Positions 1-6,501 of a DNA stretch of 11,296 bases are shown piece after piece; within the stretch, counting starts at the first letter, position 1, and each line of letters begins with the position of its first letter. The stretch lies in the NCBI GenBank assembly GCA_946886995.1, contig CAMPJU010000022.1, positions 1 to 11,296 of the forward strand, given 5' to 3'. This DNA comes from an uncultured Lysobacteraceae bacterium (GTDB lineage Bacteria > Pseudomonadota > Gammaproteobacteria > Xanthomonadales > Xanthomonadaceae). Made by a program: the position numbers and the translations under genes. The notes beneath the pieces are model-generated. The model ran no database searches. It had not been told where the DNA came from and saw only the letters and a program-made list of their open reading frames with translations.

Positions 1-133
1 ACCGCCGGAAGGTGCAGAGACTACCTGGGGGCTGCAGTGCCCTTGATGACAGGCTCGAGCGTCCCGCACCCCACCGGCGCAAGCCGAGGGTGAAGAGATA
101 GTCCGCGCCGGGGGGAAACTTCCGGGAAACGCG
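1..133 (+). ncRNA. Group I self-splicing intron in a tRNA gene, 3' part (5' end outside window)
   Basis: This is the catalytic core and 3' end of a group I ribozyme. The 5' P7 strand GACTA (19-23), inside the conserved GTGCAGAGACTA context (R element), pairs with TAGTC (99-103) inside AAGAGATAGTCC (S element). Between them lies a P8-like stem, CACCC (67-71) with GGGTG (88-92), capped by GGC-GCAA-GCC (76-85). J8/7 is AAGAGA (93-98). Next comes a 7-bp P9 stem (108-114 with 119-125) closed by a GAAA tetraloop (115-118). The last base, G133, fits the invariant terminal G, and the tRNA resumes exactly at 134. The arrangement closely resembles the Azoarcus tRNA-Ile(CAU) intron as I remember it (GGTGTAGAGACTA, then GGTGAAGGCATAGTCC), which suggests subgroup IC3. 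About 45 nt between P7 and P8 hold extra potential hairpins (28-41, 53-60), longer than in Azoarcus. No homing endonuclease is visible in this part. Confidence 0.88.
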
Positions 134-173
134 AATCCCTTGGTTCCAGGTTCGAGTCCTGGTGGGCCCACCA
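134..173 (+). tRNA. tRNA 3' exon, probably tRNA-Ile(CAU), interrupted by the group I intron
   Basis: The 40 bases fit tRNA positions 37-76 exactly. They read as loop AA (37-38), anticodon-stem strand TCCCT, 5-nt variable loop TGGTT, T arm CCAGG-TTCGAGT-CCTGG, acceptor strand TGGGCCC, discriminator A73 and an encoded CCA. The interruption therefore lies directly 3' of the anticodon (between 36 and 37). The 5' half and the anticodon lie upstream of the window, so identity is inferred. A73, the insertion site and the intron type match bacterial tRNA-Ile(CAU) introns. The short variable loop excludes the cyanobacterial tRNA-Leu(UAA) case, and A73 argues against tRNA-Arg(CCU). Confidence 0.85.
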
Positions 174-197
174 GATCCGGACGTCGGCACGGTCCAG

Positions 198-947
198 TCA
201 GCCCTGGGGGCTGCGCGCCATCTCGTCGCAGTACTCCCGCAGGTGCGCGGGCAGCGGGTCGACGCAGACGCCGCACGCGCGGTTTCCCGGGACGGCGTAG
301 TCGATGAACTTCGGGTAGGGCAGGTTCAGGCCGGCCATCAGGTCCACGAAGTCCTCGATCGTGCGGTCGCCTCCGAGGCGCGGGTTGCGTTGCCGCTCCT
401 GCGCGATGCTGGAAACCCAGCGACCGCTGTAGTCGTGCGCGGGATAGACCAGCGTTTCCGCCGGCAGCGAGAACAGCTTGTCGCGCACGCTGTGGTAAAG
501 GGCGCGCGAATCGCCGCTCTGGAAGTCGGTCCGTCCGCAGCCGTCGATCAGCAGGGCGTCGCCGGTGAAGACGCGATCGCCGGCCACGATGGCGAAATGG
601 TTGTCGGTGTGTCCGGGCGTGTGCATCGGATCCAGCCGCACGCCGCCCACCTGCAGTGGCACGCCGTCCTCGATGCCGACATCGGCGCAGTCCAGGCCGT
701 CGAGCGCGGGAACCGCGATCCGGCTGCCCACTTCCTTCCTGAGCCGCGACGACGACGTGAGGTGGTCGGCATGGATGTGCGTGTCGATCGTCATCACGAG
801 CCGCAGGCCGAGGTCATTGACCACCTGCAGGTCGCGCTGCCAGGCGGGCAGCACCGGGTCCACCAGGACCGCTTCGCGCGTCTCCCCGCAGGCAAGCAGG
901 TAGGTGTAGGTCGAAGAGACCGGTTCGAACAGCTGGCGGAAGATCAT
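198..947 (-). CDS. Persulfide dioxygenase (ETHE1-like sulfur dioxygenase, MBL fold)
   Basis: A 249-aa metallo-beta-lactamase-fold enzyme of the ETHE1/Blh type. The family oxidises glutathione persulfide with O2 to glutathione and sulfite in the cytoplasm, using one Fe(II). The metal-site motif is HIHADH (H57, H59, D61, H62), followed by H113 (TPGHTDNH) and D130 (FTGDALL). H171 lies in YPAHDY. The ETHE1 signature GCGRTDFQ (about 136-143) includes the arginine linked to substrate binding, which separates it from glyoxalase II. I start it at the internal Met whose Shine-Dalgarno AGAAGG lies 8 nt upstream. An upstream ATG at 977 would add 10 residues but has no ribosome-binding site. It is divergent from the YeeE/YedE pair, 97 bp away, and the likely joint role is detoxification or use of reduced sulfur. 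Length is normal for the family. Confidence 0.9.
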   Translation of the reverse strand: MIFRQLFEPVSSTYTYLLACGETREAVLVDPVLPAWQRDLQVVNDLGLRLVMTIDTHIHADHLTSSSRLRKEVGSRIAVPALDGLDCADVGIEDGVPLQVGGVRLDPMHTPGHTDNHFAIVAGDRVFTGDALLIDGCGRTDFQSGDSRALYHSVRDKLFSLPAETLVYPAHDYSGRWVSSIAQERQRNPRLGGDRTIEDFVDLMAGLNLPYPKFIDYAVPGNRACGVCVDPLPAHLREYCDEMARSPQG

Positions 948-954
948 GGGTTCG

Positions 955-961
955 CCCTTCT
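955..961 (-). promoter_or_regulatory. Shine-Dalgarno that decides the persulfide dioxygenase start
   Basis: Read on the minus strand, AGAAGGG sits 8 nt before the ATG at 947. The upstream in-frame ATG at 977 has no purine-rich sequence at a useful distance, so the shorter protein is preferred. Confidence 0.6.
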
Positions 962-1009
962 GGAGCTCGCCGGACATAGACTAGATCACACGCAACGAGG
1001 AACGAAGGA

Positions 1010-1048
1010 ATGGGACGCGAGGCCTGGCCGCTGGACGGCAGCGCATGA
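1010..1048 (+). other. Possible 12-codon leader ORF overlapping the YeeE/YedE start
   Basis: A short reading frame (MGREAWPLDGSA, then TGA) begins behind purine-rich GAGGAACGAAGGA. Its TGA (1046-1048) overlaps the ATG of the transporter gene (1045-1047) in an ATGA junction. This could couple translation of the transporter, whose own start has only a weak Shine-Dalgarno. It has no recognisable function and may be chance. Confidence 0.2.
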
Positions 1049-1461
1049 GCGCCTGGATGCTGGCGCTCGCCGGCGGCGTACTGATCGGGCTTTCCGCGAC
1101 CCTGCTGCTGTGGCTGGACGGCCGCGTCGCCGGGGTCAGCGGGATCTTCAATGGGGTCCTGTTCCCCGCCCCGGGTGACGTGACGTGGCGCCTGGCCTTC
1201 CTGGTGGGCCTGGTCGCCGCCGCGGGCCTGTACATGGCCTTCGTGCCCGGCGCGCCGGTCCCGCGCGGGGATTTCCCGCGCGTCGGGCTGGTGGTCGCCG
1301 GCGTGCTGGTCGGATTCGGCACGCGCATGGGCAACGGCTGCACCAGCGGCCACGGTGTCTGCGGGCTCGGGCGCCTCTCGACGCGCTCGCTCGTCGCGGT
1401 CGTGACCTTCATGGCGACCGCGATCGCCACCACCTTCGTGGTCCGCCACGCATGGACCTGA
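1045..1461 (+). CDS. YeeE/YedE family sulfur transporter, N-terminal half protein
   Basis: A 138-aa integral membrane protein of the YeeE/YedE (DUF395, sulf_transp) family. Members move thiosulfate or related reduced sulfur across the inner membrane. The hydrophobic segments fall at about 4-23, 50-68, 80-96 and 114-134. The family motif GNGCTSGHGVCGLGRLS (97-112) carries C99 and C106; conserved cysteines in this family are thought to relay the sulfur compound through the pore. The length is that of the split, PmpA-type half rather than the roughly 350-aa single-chain form. The second half follows immediately (1464), and the persulfide dioxygenase is divergent, supporting a role in supplying or clearing sulfane sulfur. 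There is no in-frame ATG or GTG upstream of 1045 before the stop at 982. The exact substrate cannot be told from the sequence. Confidence 0.85.
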   Translation: MSAWMLALAGGVLIGLSATLLLWLDGRVAGVSGIFNGVLFPAPGDVTWRLAFLVGLVAAAGLYMAFVPGAPVPRGDFPRVGLVVAGVLVGFGTRMGNGCTSGHGVCGLGRLSTRSLVAVVTFMATAIATTFVVRHAWT

Positions 1462-1463
1462 CG

Positions 1464-1889
1464 ATGCGCCCGTCTTTCCGCATCGTGCTCGCGGCCCTCG
1501 CGTCGGGCGCGCTGTTCGGCGTCGGACTCGCGATGTCGGGCATGACCGACGCGCGCATCGTGCTGGGCTTCCTCGACGTGGCCGGCGACTTCGACCCGAC
1601 GCTGCTGTTCGTCCTCGGCGGCGCGGTGCTGACGACGGCACTGCTGTTCCGTCCGGTGCTCGCGCGCGGCCGGCCGGTCTTCGACGAGGTGTTCCGCCTG
1701 TCCAACCGGACCCACGTGGACCGCCACCTGCTCGGCGGTGCCGCGCTGTTCGGAGTCGGCTGGGGAATTGCCGGGTATTGCCCCGGCCCCGCGCTGGCCG
1801 GGCTCGGCGTCGGCTCGACCGAAGCGCTGTGGTTCGTGCCCGCAATGGTGGGCGGCATGCTGTTGCACCGGTTCGCCAAAGGCGCCTGA
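1464..1889 (+). CDS. YeeE/YedE family sulfur transporter, C-terminal half protein
   Basis: A 141-aa partner of the preceding gene, from the split (PmpB-like) branch of the YeeE/YedE family. It shows the family's opening pattern GALFGVGLAMSGMTD (15-29) followed by VLGFLDVAGDFDP, and the second cysteine motif GIAGYCPGPALAGLG with C106. Membrane segments lie at about 8-26, 47-63, 89-105 and 120-136. The two halves probably assemble into one transporter. The ATG at 1464 lies 2 nt after the upstream stop; an alternative ATG at 1452 would overlap the upstream gene by 10 bp and add MDLT. Neither has a clear Shine-Dalgarno, so translational coupling is likely. A DUF885 gene follows 59 bp later behind its own putative -10. 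Confidence 0.85.
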   Translation: MRPSFRIVLAALASGALFGVGLAMSGMTDARIVLGFLDVAGDFDPTLLFVLGGAVLTTALLFRPVLARGRPVFDEVFRLSNRTHVDRHLLGGAALFGVGWGIAGYCPGPALAGLGVGSTEALWFVPAMVGGMLLHRFAKGA

Positions 1890-1900
1890 CGCGTCGGCGA

Positions 1901-1906
1901 TAGAAT
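1901..1906 (+). promoter_or_regulatory. Putative -10 element for the DUF885 gene
   Basis: TAGAAT, in the context GGCGATAGAATCGG, matches 5 of 6 positions of the sigma-70 -10 consensus. It lies 42 bp before the ATG, in the short gap after the transporter pair. I see no good -35 at standard spacing, so this is tentative. Confidence 0.4.
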
Positions 1907-1948
1907 CGGCCCCTCCAGGCGCGGACGCGTCGCGCACGAGGGATTCGC

Positions 1949-3742
1949 ATGGTGTTGTCATCACGTCGTTTCGTCGCCCCGGCATTGGCCGCGCTGCTCG
2001 TCGCCGGGCTCGCCGTGGGGCCGCACGGCACGGTCGCCGCGCAGACCGCGGATAACGCGGCCGCGCCCGCCAGCGAGGCGGTGGCGCGACTGCAGGCGCT
2101 CTACACCGACGAGTGGCCTTGGCGCCAGCGGGAGTTCGCCAACGTCCAGATCGATGGCGAATGGCAGCAGTCGGATCGCCTGCCGTCCGTGACACCGGAA
2201 GCATGGGCCCGCCGCGCCGCGCATTGGCAGCAAGTGCTCGACGTCCTCGATGCGATCCCGGTCGACCAGCTGCCGCACGCAGAACAGGTCAATGCGGCCG
2301 TCTTCCGCGCCGACATCGAGGCGCTGCACGCCAACGCGGCGTGGCGTACGTACGAGATGCCGTTCAACAGCGACAGCTTCTTCTGGAGCTACCTCAACCC
2401 GAACCATCCGTACCAGGACGCGGGTGACTGGCGACGCTTCATCGGCCGCCTGGCCGACCTGCCGCGCTATTTCGACGAACACGTCGCCAACATGGAACGC
2501 GGCCTGGCACGCGGCTGGAGCGTGCCGCGCGTGTCCATCGAGGGACGCGACAGGACGCTCGAGCCGTACACGATCGCCGGCGAAGGCAACCCGTTCCTGG
2601 CGACGTTCGACCGCATCCCGGAAACGATCCCGGCGGCGGTCCGCGAGGAGCTGCGCGCGGAGGGCCGCAAGGTCGTGCTCGAGCAGGCGGTGCCGGCGTA
2701 CCGCGAGCTGCTGGCCTTCCTGCGCGAGGAGTACTACCCGCGCACCCGCACCACGATCTCTGCGGCAGACCTGCCCGACGGCGATGCGTTCTACCGCGCC
2801 CAGGTCCGCGAATACGTCACGCGCGACATGACGCCGGAGGAGATCCACCAGCTGGGCCTGGCAGAGGTCGCGCGGATCTCGGCGGAGATGCGTGACGTGA
2901 TGCGGCGCGCGGGCTTCGAGGGCACCTTCGCGGAGTTCCTCGCCTTCCTGCGCAGCGATCCACGGTTCTACGCGAAGACCCCGCACGAGCTGCTGGCGAA
3001 TGCGGCCTGGATCGCGAAGCAGGTCGATGGCCAGCTGAAGCACCAGTTCGAAACGTTGCCCCGCTACCGCTTCACGATCATCCCGGTGCCCGCCGACATC
3101 GCGCCGAACTACACCTCGGGCCGCGGAGGCCTGGACGCGTGCCTGTTCAACACGCACGACCTGCCGTCGCGGCCGCTGTACAACCTGCCGGCGCTGGTGC
3201 TGCACGAATGCTCGCCGGGCCACAGCTTCCAGGCGGCGCTGGCCCTGGAGGCACCGGAACGCCCGGAGTTCCGCCAGGACCTGTACTTCTCCGGCTACGG
3301 CGAGGGATGGGGCCTGTACGCGGAGTGGCTGGGCACCCAGATGGGCATCTACGAGACGCCCTACCAGGACTTCGGCCGCCTGACGTTCGAGATGTGGCGC
3401 GCCGCGCGGCTGGTCATCGACACCGGGCTGCACGAGTACGGATGGACACGGCAGCAGGCGATCGACTACCTCGCCGACCACACCGCACTCGCGCGACTGG
3501 ATATCGAGAACGAGGTCGACCGTTACATCTCATGGCCAGGCCAGGCGCTGTCGTACTACATCGGCTACCGCACCATCCGCGACCTGCGCGCCGAGGCGGA
3601 ACGCGAACTGGGCGACGACTTCGACCAGAAGGTGTTCCATGACGTCGTGCTCGGGATGGGTGCCGTGCCGCTGCCGGTGCTGGAGCAGGAGGTGCGTCGG
3701 TGGATCGCGGGGGAACAGGCGGGAGCCGGCCCGTCATCCTGA
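1949..3742 (+). CDS. Exported DUF885 family protein, putative zinc metallohydrolase
   Basis: A 597-aa protein that fits the usual full length of the DUF885 (PF05960) family. The N-terminus is a typical signal peptide: RR at 6-7, a hydrophobic core at about 9-23 and a VAA site near residue 31, pointing to the periplasm. The family's zinc signature HExxPGH is present as HECSPGH (H419, E420, H425), followed by GEGWGLYAEWLG with E452 and E459 as likely further active-site residues. This is the pattern of zinc peptidases, but the substrates of most DUF885 proteins are unknown and I do not assign one. The start is supported by GAGGG about 7 nt upstream. The gene ends 13 bp before the convergent ATP-grasp gene. 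It may be a stand-alone unit with no obvious functional tie to the sulfur genes beside it. Confidence 0.88.
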   Translation: MVLSSRRFVAPALAALLVAGLAVGPHGTVAAQTADNAAAPASEAVARLQALYTDEWPWRQREFANVQIDGEWQQSDRLPSVTPEAWARRAAHWQQVLDVLDAIPVDQLPHAEQVNAAVFRADIEALHANAAWRTYEMPFNSDSFFWSYLNPNHPYQDAGDWRRFIGRLADLPRYFDEHVANMERGLARGWSVPRVSIEGRDRTLEPYTIAGEGNPFLATFDRIPETIPAAVREELRAEGRKVVLEQAVPAYRELLAFLREEYYPRTRTTISAADLPDGDAFYRAQVREYVTRDMTPEEIHQLGLAEVARISAEMRDVMRRAGFEGTFAEFLAFLRSDPRFYAKTPHELLANAAWIAKQVDGQLKHQFETLPRYRFTIIPVPADIAPNYTSGRGGLDACLFNTHDLPSRPLYNLPALVLHECSPGHSFQAALALEAPERPEFRQDLYFSGYGEGWGLYAEWLGTQMGIYETPYQDFGRLTFEMWRAARLVIDTGLHEYGWTRQQAIDYLADHTALARLDIENEVDRYISWPGQALSYYIGYRTIRDLRAEAERELGDDFDQKVFHDVVLGMGAVPLPVLEQEVRRWIAGEQAGAGPSS

Positions 3743-3755
3743 CGGTCTTGCCGCC

Positions 3756-4661
3756 TCAGGTGCGCAATTCAGTGCGCGTCCGGAGCGCTGACTGCACCGC
3801 GTGCGCGAACGCCGCGCCCTGCCGCGGATCCGCGCCCAGGTAGAAGTCGGGCTCGATCAGTTCGGCTTCCATCAGCAGCCAGCGTCCCTCGGCATCGGGC
3901 ACCGTGTCGATGCGCGCGTACAGCAGCGGCTCGTCGACCGCGGCCAGGGTCTGCCTTGCCAGCGCCAGTGCGCCGGGCGGTGGCTCGGGCAGCGGCGTAT
4001 ACAGGCCCCCGAACTGCTCCTGGATGCGGAACTCGCCGGGCACCGGCCGCTTGTTGACCGCGTGGCTGAAGGCGCCGCCGAAGAACAGCAGCGATGTCTC
4101 GCCCTCGGACGCGATGGTCGGCAGGTACGGCTGCACCATCGCGGCGCCGGGCGGCGCGTCGGCCAGCGTGGCATCGAACCGTTCGCCGCGGCGCAGGCGA
4201 AGCGTCTTCCATGCGCCACCCGACACCGTCGGCTTCACGATCAGCTGGTCGGCGTCGAATGCGTCGAACGCGTCCTCGATCACCGCGGCCGTGACGCGCT
4301 CCGTCCAGCACGTCGCCGGCATCGCCACGCCGCGCTGCGCGAACGCCTCCAGGTAGCGCTTGTCCGAATTCCACGCCAGGACGCGGGCCGGGTTGGCAAG
4401 CGCGACGCCGGCCGATTCCCACGCCTGGCAGGCGCGCAGCCAGCGGGCATGGTCGGTGTGGTAACCCCACGTGAGCAGCGGCAGCACCAGCGGGAAGCGC
4501 TGCAGCGCGCTCGCGTCCTCGACGTGGTCGGTCCAGGCCATCGGTTCCGCGGGGACGCCGGCGATGTCCAGTGCCTGCTGCAGGCGCCGCAGGACCTTCG
4601 GCCAGAGCGCTGCGTAGGTGTGGTCGGTCGGGTCGGGCGTGAGCACGGCGACGGCGGTCAT
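3756..4661 (-). CDS. ATP-grasp domain protein (RimK/glutathione synthetase-like)
   Basis: A 301-aa protein with an ATP-grasp fold. An N-terminal substrate domain (about 1-100) opens with VAVLTPDPTD. It is followed by a nucleotide-binding lysine in IVKPTVSGGAWKT (K143), by QPYLPTIASEGETSLLFFGG (about 178-196), by HAVNKRPVPGEFR (200-212) and by acidic metal-site residues around MEAELIEPDFYL (264-275). Such enzymes form an acyl-phosphate from a carboxylate and ATP, then join it to an amine or thiol. The substrate here is unknown, and I would not call it RimK or GshB on this evidence. I start it at 4661 (MTAVAV), where the conserved domain begins; the open frame reaches 4718 but that extension would overlap the divergent esterase. 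The protein converges on the DUF885 gene. Confidence 0.8.
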   Translation of the reverse strand: MTAVAVLTPDPTDHTYAALWPKVLRRLQQALDIAGVPAEPMAWTDHVEDASALQRFPLVLPLLTWGYHTDHARWLRACQAWESAGVALANPARVLAWNSDKRYLEAFAQRGVAMPATCWTERVTAAVIEDAFDAFDADQLIVKPTVSGGAWKTLRLRRGERFDATLADAPPGAAMVQPYLPTIASEGETSLLFFGGAFSHAVNKRPVPGEFRIQEQFGGLYTPLPEPPPGALALARQTLAAVDEPLLYARIDTVPDAEGRWLLMEAELIEPDFYLGADPRQGAAFAHAVQSALRTRTELRT

Positions 4662-4666
4662 GCCGA

Positions 4667-4672
4667 ATGATC
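4667..4672 (-). promoter_or_regulatory. Possible -10 element for the ATP-grasp gene
   Basis: On the minus strand, GATCAT within GGCGGCGATCATTCGGC lies 5 nt before the ATG. If used, the mRNA would be leaderless or nearly so. It is a weak match and lies within 30 bp of the opposing esterase promoter candidate. Confidence 0.3.
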
Positions 4673-4690
4673 GCCGCCAATGCCATGCGG

Positions 4691-4696
4691 CACAAT
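4691..4696 (+). promoter_or_regulatory. Possible -10 element for the carboxylesterase unit
   Basis: CACAAT is followed by a 6-nt spacer and then the esterase ATG at 4703. This is the same -10-to-ATG spacing as seen at hemC. No Shine-Dalgarno precedes the ATG, so a leaderless transcript is plausible. Confidence 0.4.
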
Positions 4697-4702
4697 GTGG
4701 CC

Positions 4703-5392
4703 ATGGATACGCAGGCACTGCTCGAAGGCGTCGAACGCGAGACCGGCCCGGACCCGCGCTGGTCCATCGTGTGGCTGCACGGCCTGGGCGCCGACGGCCA
4801 CGACTTCGCGCCGATCGTCCCCGAGTTGGTGAAGCGCGACTGGCCCGCCATCCGCTTCGTGTTCCCGCATGCGCCCGTGCGCCCGGTGACGATCAACAAC
4901 GGCATGCCGATGCGCGCGTGGTACGACATCCGCGACCTCGGGTTCGGGGGTACGGTCGGTGACCGGGCCGATGCCGCGGGCGTCGAGGCGTCCGTGGCGC
5001 AGGTCGAGGCCCTACTTGCGCGCGAAGGCGAGCGCGGCATCCCGCCGTCGCGCGTCATCCTGGCCGGGTTCTCGCAGGGTGGGGCGATCGCGCTGTCGAC
5101 GGCGCTGCTTCGGTCGGAGCCGCTGGCCGGCATCGTCGCGCTGTCCACCTACCTGCCGCTGGCGGCCCAGGCGGAAGACGGGGCCTCCGGCGCGGCCACG
5201 TCGCAGCCGGTGTTCATGGCCCACGGCTCGCAGGACCCGGTGGTGCCGTTCGCCGCCGGGCAGCGCAGCGCCGAACGGCTGCGCGCCCTCGGCTTCGACG
5301 TCGAGTGGCATGTCTATCCGATGCAGCACCAGGTGTGCGCGGAAGAGATCCGCGACCTTGGCCAGTGGCTGGACCGGCGGTTCGCCGGCTGA
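4703..5392 (+). CDS. Carboxylesterase/phospholipase family alpha/beta hydrolase
   Basis: A 229-aa serine hydrolase of the bacterial carboxylesterase II / acyl-protein-thioesterase-like family (PF02230). LHGLGADGHDF (25-35) forms the oxyanion region, GFSQGG (122-127) is the nucleophile elbow with S124, and D178 in HGSQDPVVPF and H209 in MQHQ complete the triad. The length is typical. There is no signal peptide, so it is cytoplasmic. Family members hydrolyse short-chain esters or deacylate proteins; the natural substrate is not evident. An open frame extends to 4667, but the extra residues (MIAANAMRHNVA) do not belong to the domain and run into the divergent promoter region, so I use Met at 4703. 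The sensor kinase starts 2 nt after its stop, so the two are probably co-transcribed. Confidence 0.9.
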   Translation: MDTQALLEGVERETGPDPRWSIVWLHGLGADGHDFAPIVPELVKRDWPAIRFVFPHAPVRPVTINNGMPMRAWYDIRDLGFGGTVGDRADAAGVEASVAQVEALLAREGERGIPPSRVILAGFSQGGAIALSTALLRSEPLAGIVALSTYLPLAAQAEDGASGAATSQPVFMAHGSQDPVVPFAAGQRSAERLRALGFDVEWHVYPMQHQVCAEEIRDLGQWLDRRFAG

Positions 5393-5394
5393 CG

Positions 5395-6501
5395 ATGGAA
5401 GGCCCTTCGCGCGAGCCGTGGCTGCCGGACCTGTGCCGGTTGCCACGGTTGGCGATCATGTTTGGCGTGGCCGAACTGGCGGTGCTGGTGGTCGCGCTCG
5501 CACCGGATGGCGGCCAGGAGTGGTCGCTCGCGCGCTTCGCCTCGGCGAGCGGGTTCGCGTTGTGGCTGGCGCTGTCCGTGTCGGTGCTGCTTTGCGCCGC
5601 GCGCGCCGTCTTGTCGAAGTTGCCGCGGACGGTGGGCGGCCTGGTTGCGGTGGCGCTGTCTGCGGCGGTCGCGGCGCTCGGTGCCGCCATCCTGTTCGCG
5701 ATCGACGGTGCACTCGGCTACCGCCTGGTCCCGGCCGGCGTGGGCATGGTGCGCTTCTCCATCGGCAGCGCGGCGGTCGCGGCGCTGATCGTCGCGGTGG
5801 TCCTGCGCTACCTGTATGCCGTCGACCGCTGGCAGGCGCAGGTGCGGGCCAGTGCCCGCGCACAGGCGGATGCGCTGCAGGCACGCATCCGCCCACACTT
5901 CCTGTTCAACAGCATGAACACCATCGCCGGCCTGGTGCGGCGCGATCCGGTCGTGGCCGAGCGCGCGGTGCTCGACCTGTCCGACCTGTTCCGCGCGGCG
6001 CTCGGTGCCGGCGAGGGCGATTCCACCCTGGAGGAGGAAGTCGCGCTGGCGGAACGCTACCTGGCCATCGAGGAACTGCGGCTGGGTCCGCGCCTGCAGG
6101 TGCGATGGGACCGGCACGAACCGCTGCCGTGGGACCTGCCGCTGCCACGGCTGGTGCTCCAGCCCCTGGTGGAGAACGCCGTGCTGCACGGCATCTCGCG
6201 ATTGCCCGCCGGCGGCACGCTGGAAATCGGACTGGATGCGAACGGGGACGCGTTGCGGTTGTGGGTCCGCAATCCGGCGCCGCCCCCGCCGGGCCCGGGC
6301 ATGCCGGCACGCCGGGCGGGCGACGGTGCGGGACATGCGCAGCGCAGCATCGGCCACCGGCTCGCCTTCTTCCATGCCGGGGCGACCATGGCCGCTGATT
6401 GGGACGCCGGGGAGGGAGGGAGCTACTATCGCGTCGAACTGCGCGTGCCACTTGGCCACGCGCGCACCCCCGCCGGGGAGGCGGGGAGGAGGACGGGGTG
6501 A
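5395..6501 (+). CDS. algZ: LytS/AlgZ-type membrane sensor histidine kinase
   Basis: A 368-aa sensor kinase of the His_kinase (PF06580, LytS/YehU/AlgZ) family. Four membrane segments (about 18-36, 50-70, 80-104, 118-141) with almost no periplasmic loop are followed by a short coiled linker. The phospho-acceptor box is RIRPHFLFNSMNTIAGL with H168. The ATPase domain has a clear N box, LQPLVENAVLHGI (E260, N261). The G2 region GHAQRSIGHRLAFFH is looser than the GN..A..N...RL form I recall for AlgZ. It starts 2 nt after the esterase stop and overlaps the regulator start by 4 bp, which makes a cognate pair. In pseudomonads and xanthomonads the AlgZ/AlgR pair controls surface properties such as type IV pili and exopolysaccharide. 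The targets here are not visible. The longer frame from 5305 lies inside the esterase and is rejected. Confidence 0.85.
   Translation: MEGPSREPWLPDLCRLPRLAIMFGVAELAVLVVALAPDGGQEWSLARFASASGFALWLALSVSVLLCAARAVLSKLPRTVGGLVAVALSAAVAALGAAILFAIDGALGYRLVPAGVGMVRFSIGSAAVAALIVAVVLRYLYAVDRWQAQVRASARAQADALQARIRPHFLFNSMNTIAGLVRRDPVVAERAVLDLSDLFRAALGAGEGDSTLEEEVALAERYLAIEELRLGPRLQVRWDRHEPLPWDLPLPRLVLQPLVENAVLHGISRLPAGGTLEIGLDANGDALRLWVRNPAPPPPGPGMPARRAGDGAGHAQRSIGHRLAFFHAGATMAADWDAGEGGSYYRVELRVPLGHARTPAGEAGRRTG

Noticed and set aside
1..173. Transfer-messenger RNA or RNase P RNA as the source of the structured 5' sequence
   Set aside because: There is no tag reading frame or tmRNA-like end, and the bases after 133 fit tRNA positions 37-76 exactly. 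The P7/P8/P9 pattern is that of a group I intron.
162..1178. A 338-codon plus-strand frame opposite the persulfide dioxygenase
   Set aside because: It starts inside the tRNA T arm and is antisense to a gene with intact catalytic motifs.
1961..3481. A 506-codon minus-strand frame opposite the DUF885 gene
   Set aside because: The plus-strand frame has a signal peptide and an HExxPGH site; the antisense frame shows no domain and biased composition.
5305..5394. N-terminal extension of the sensor kinase
   Set aside because: These 30 codons lie entirely inside the esterase gene and its stop region; the ATG at 5395 directly follows the esterase stop.
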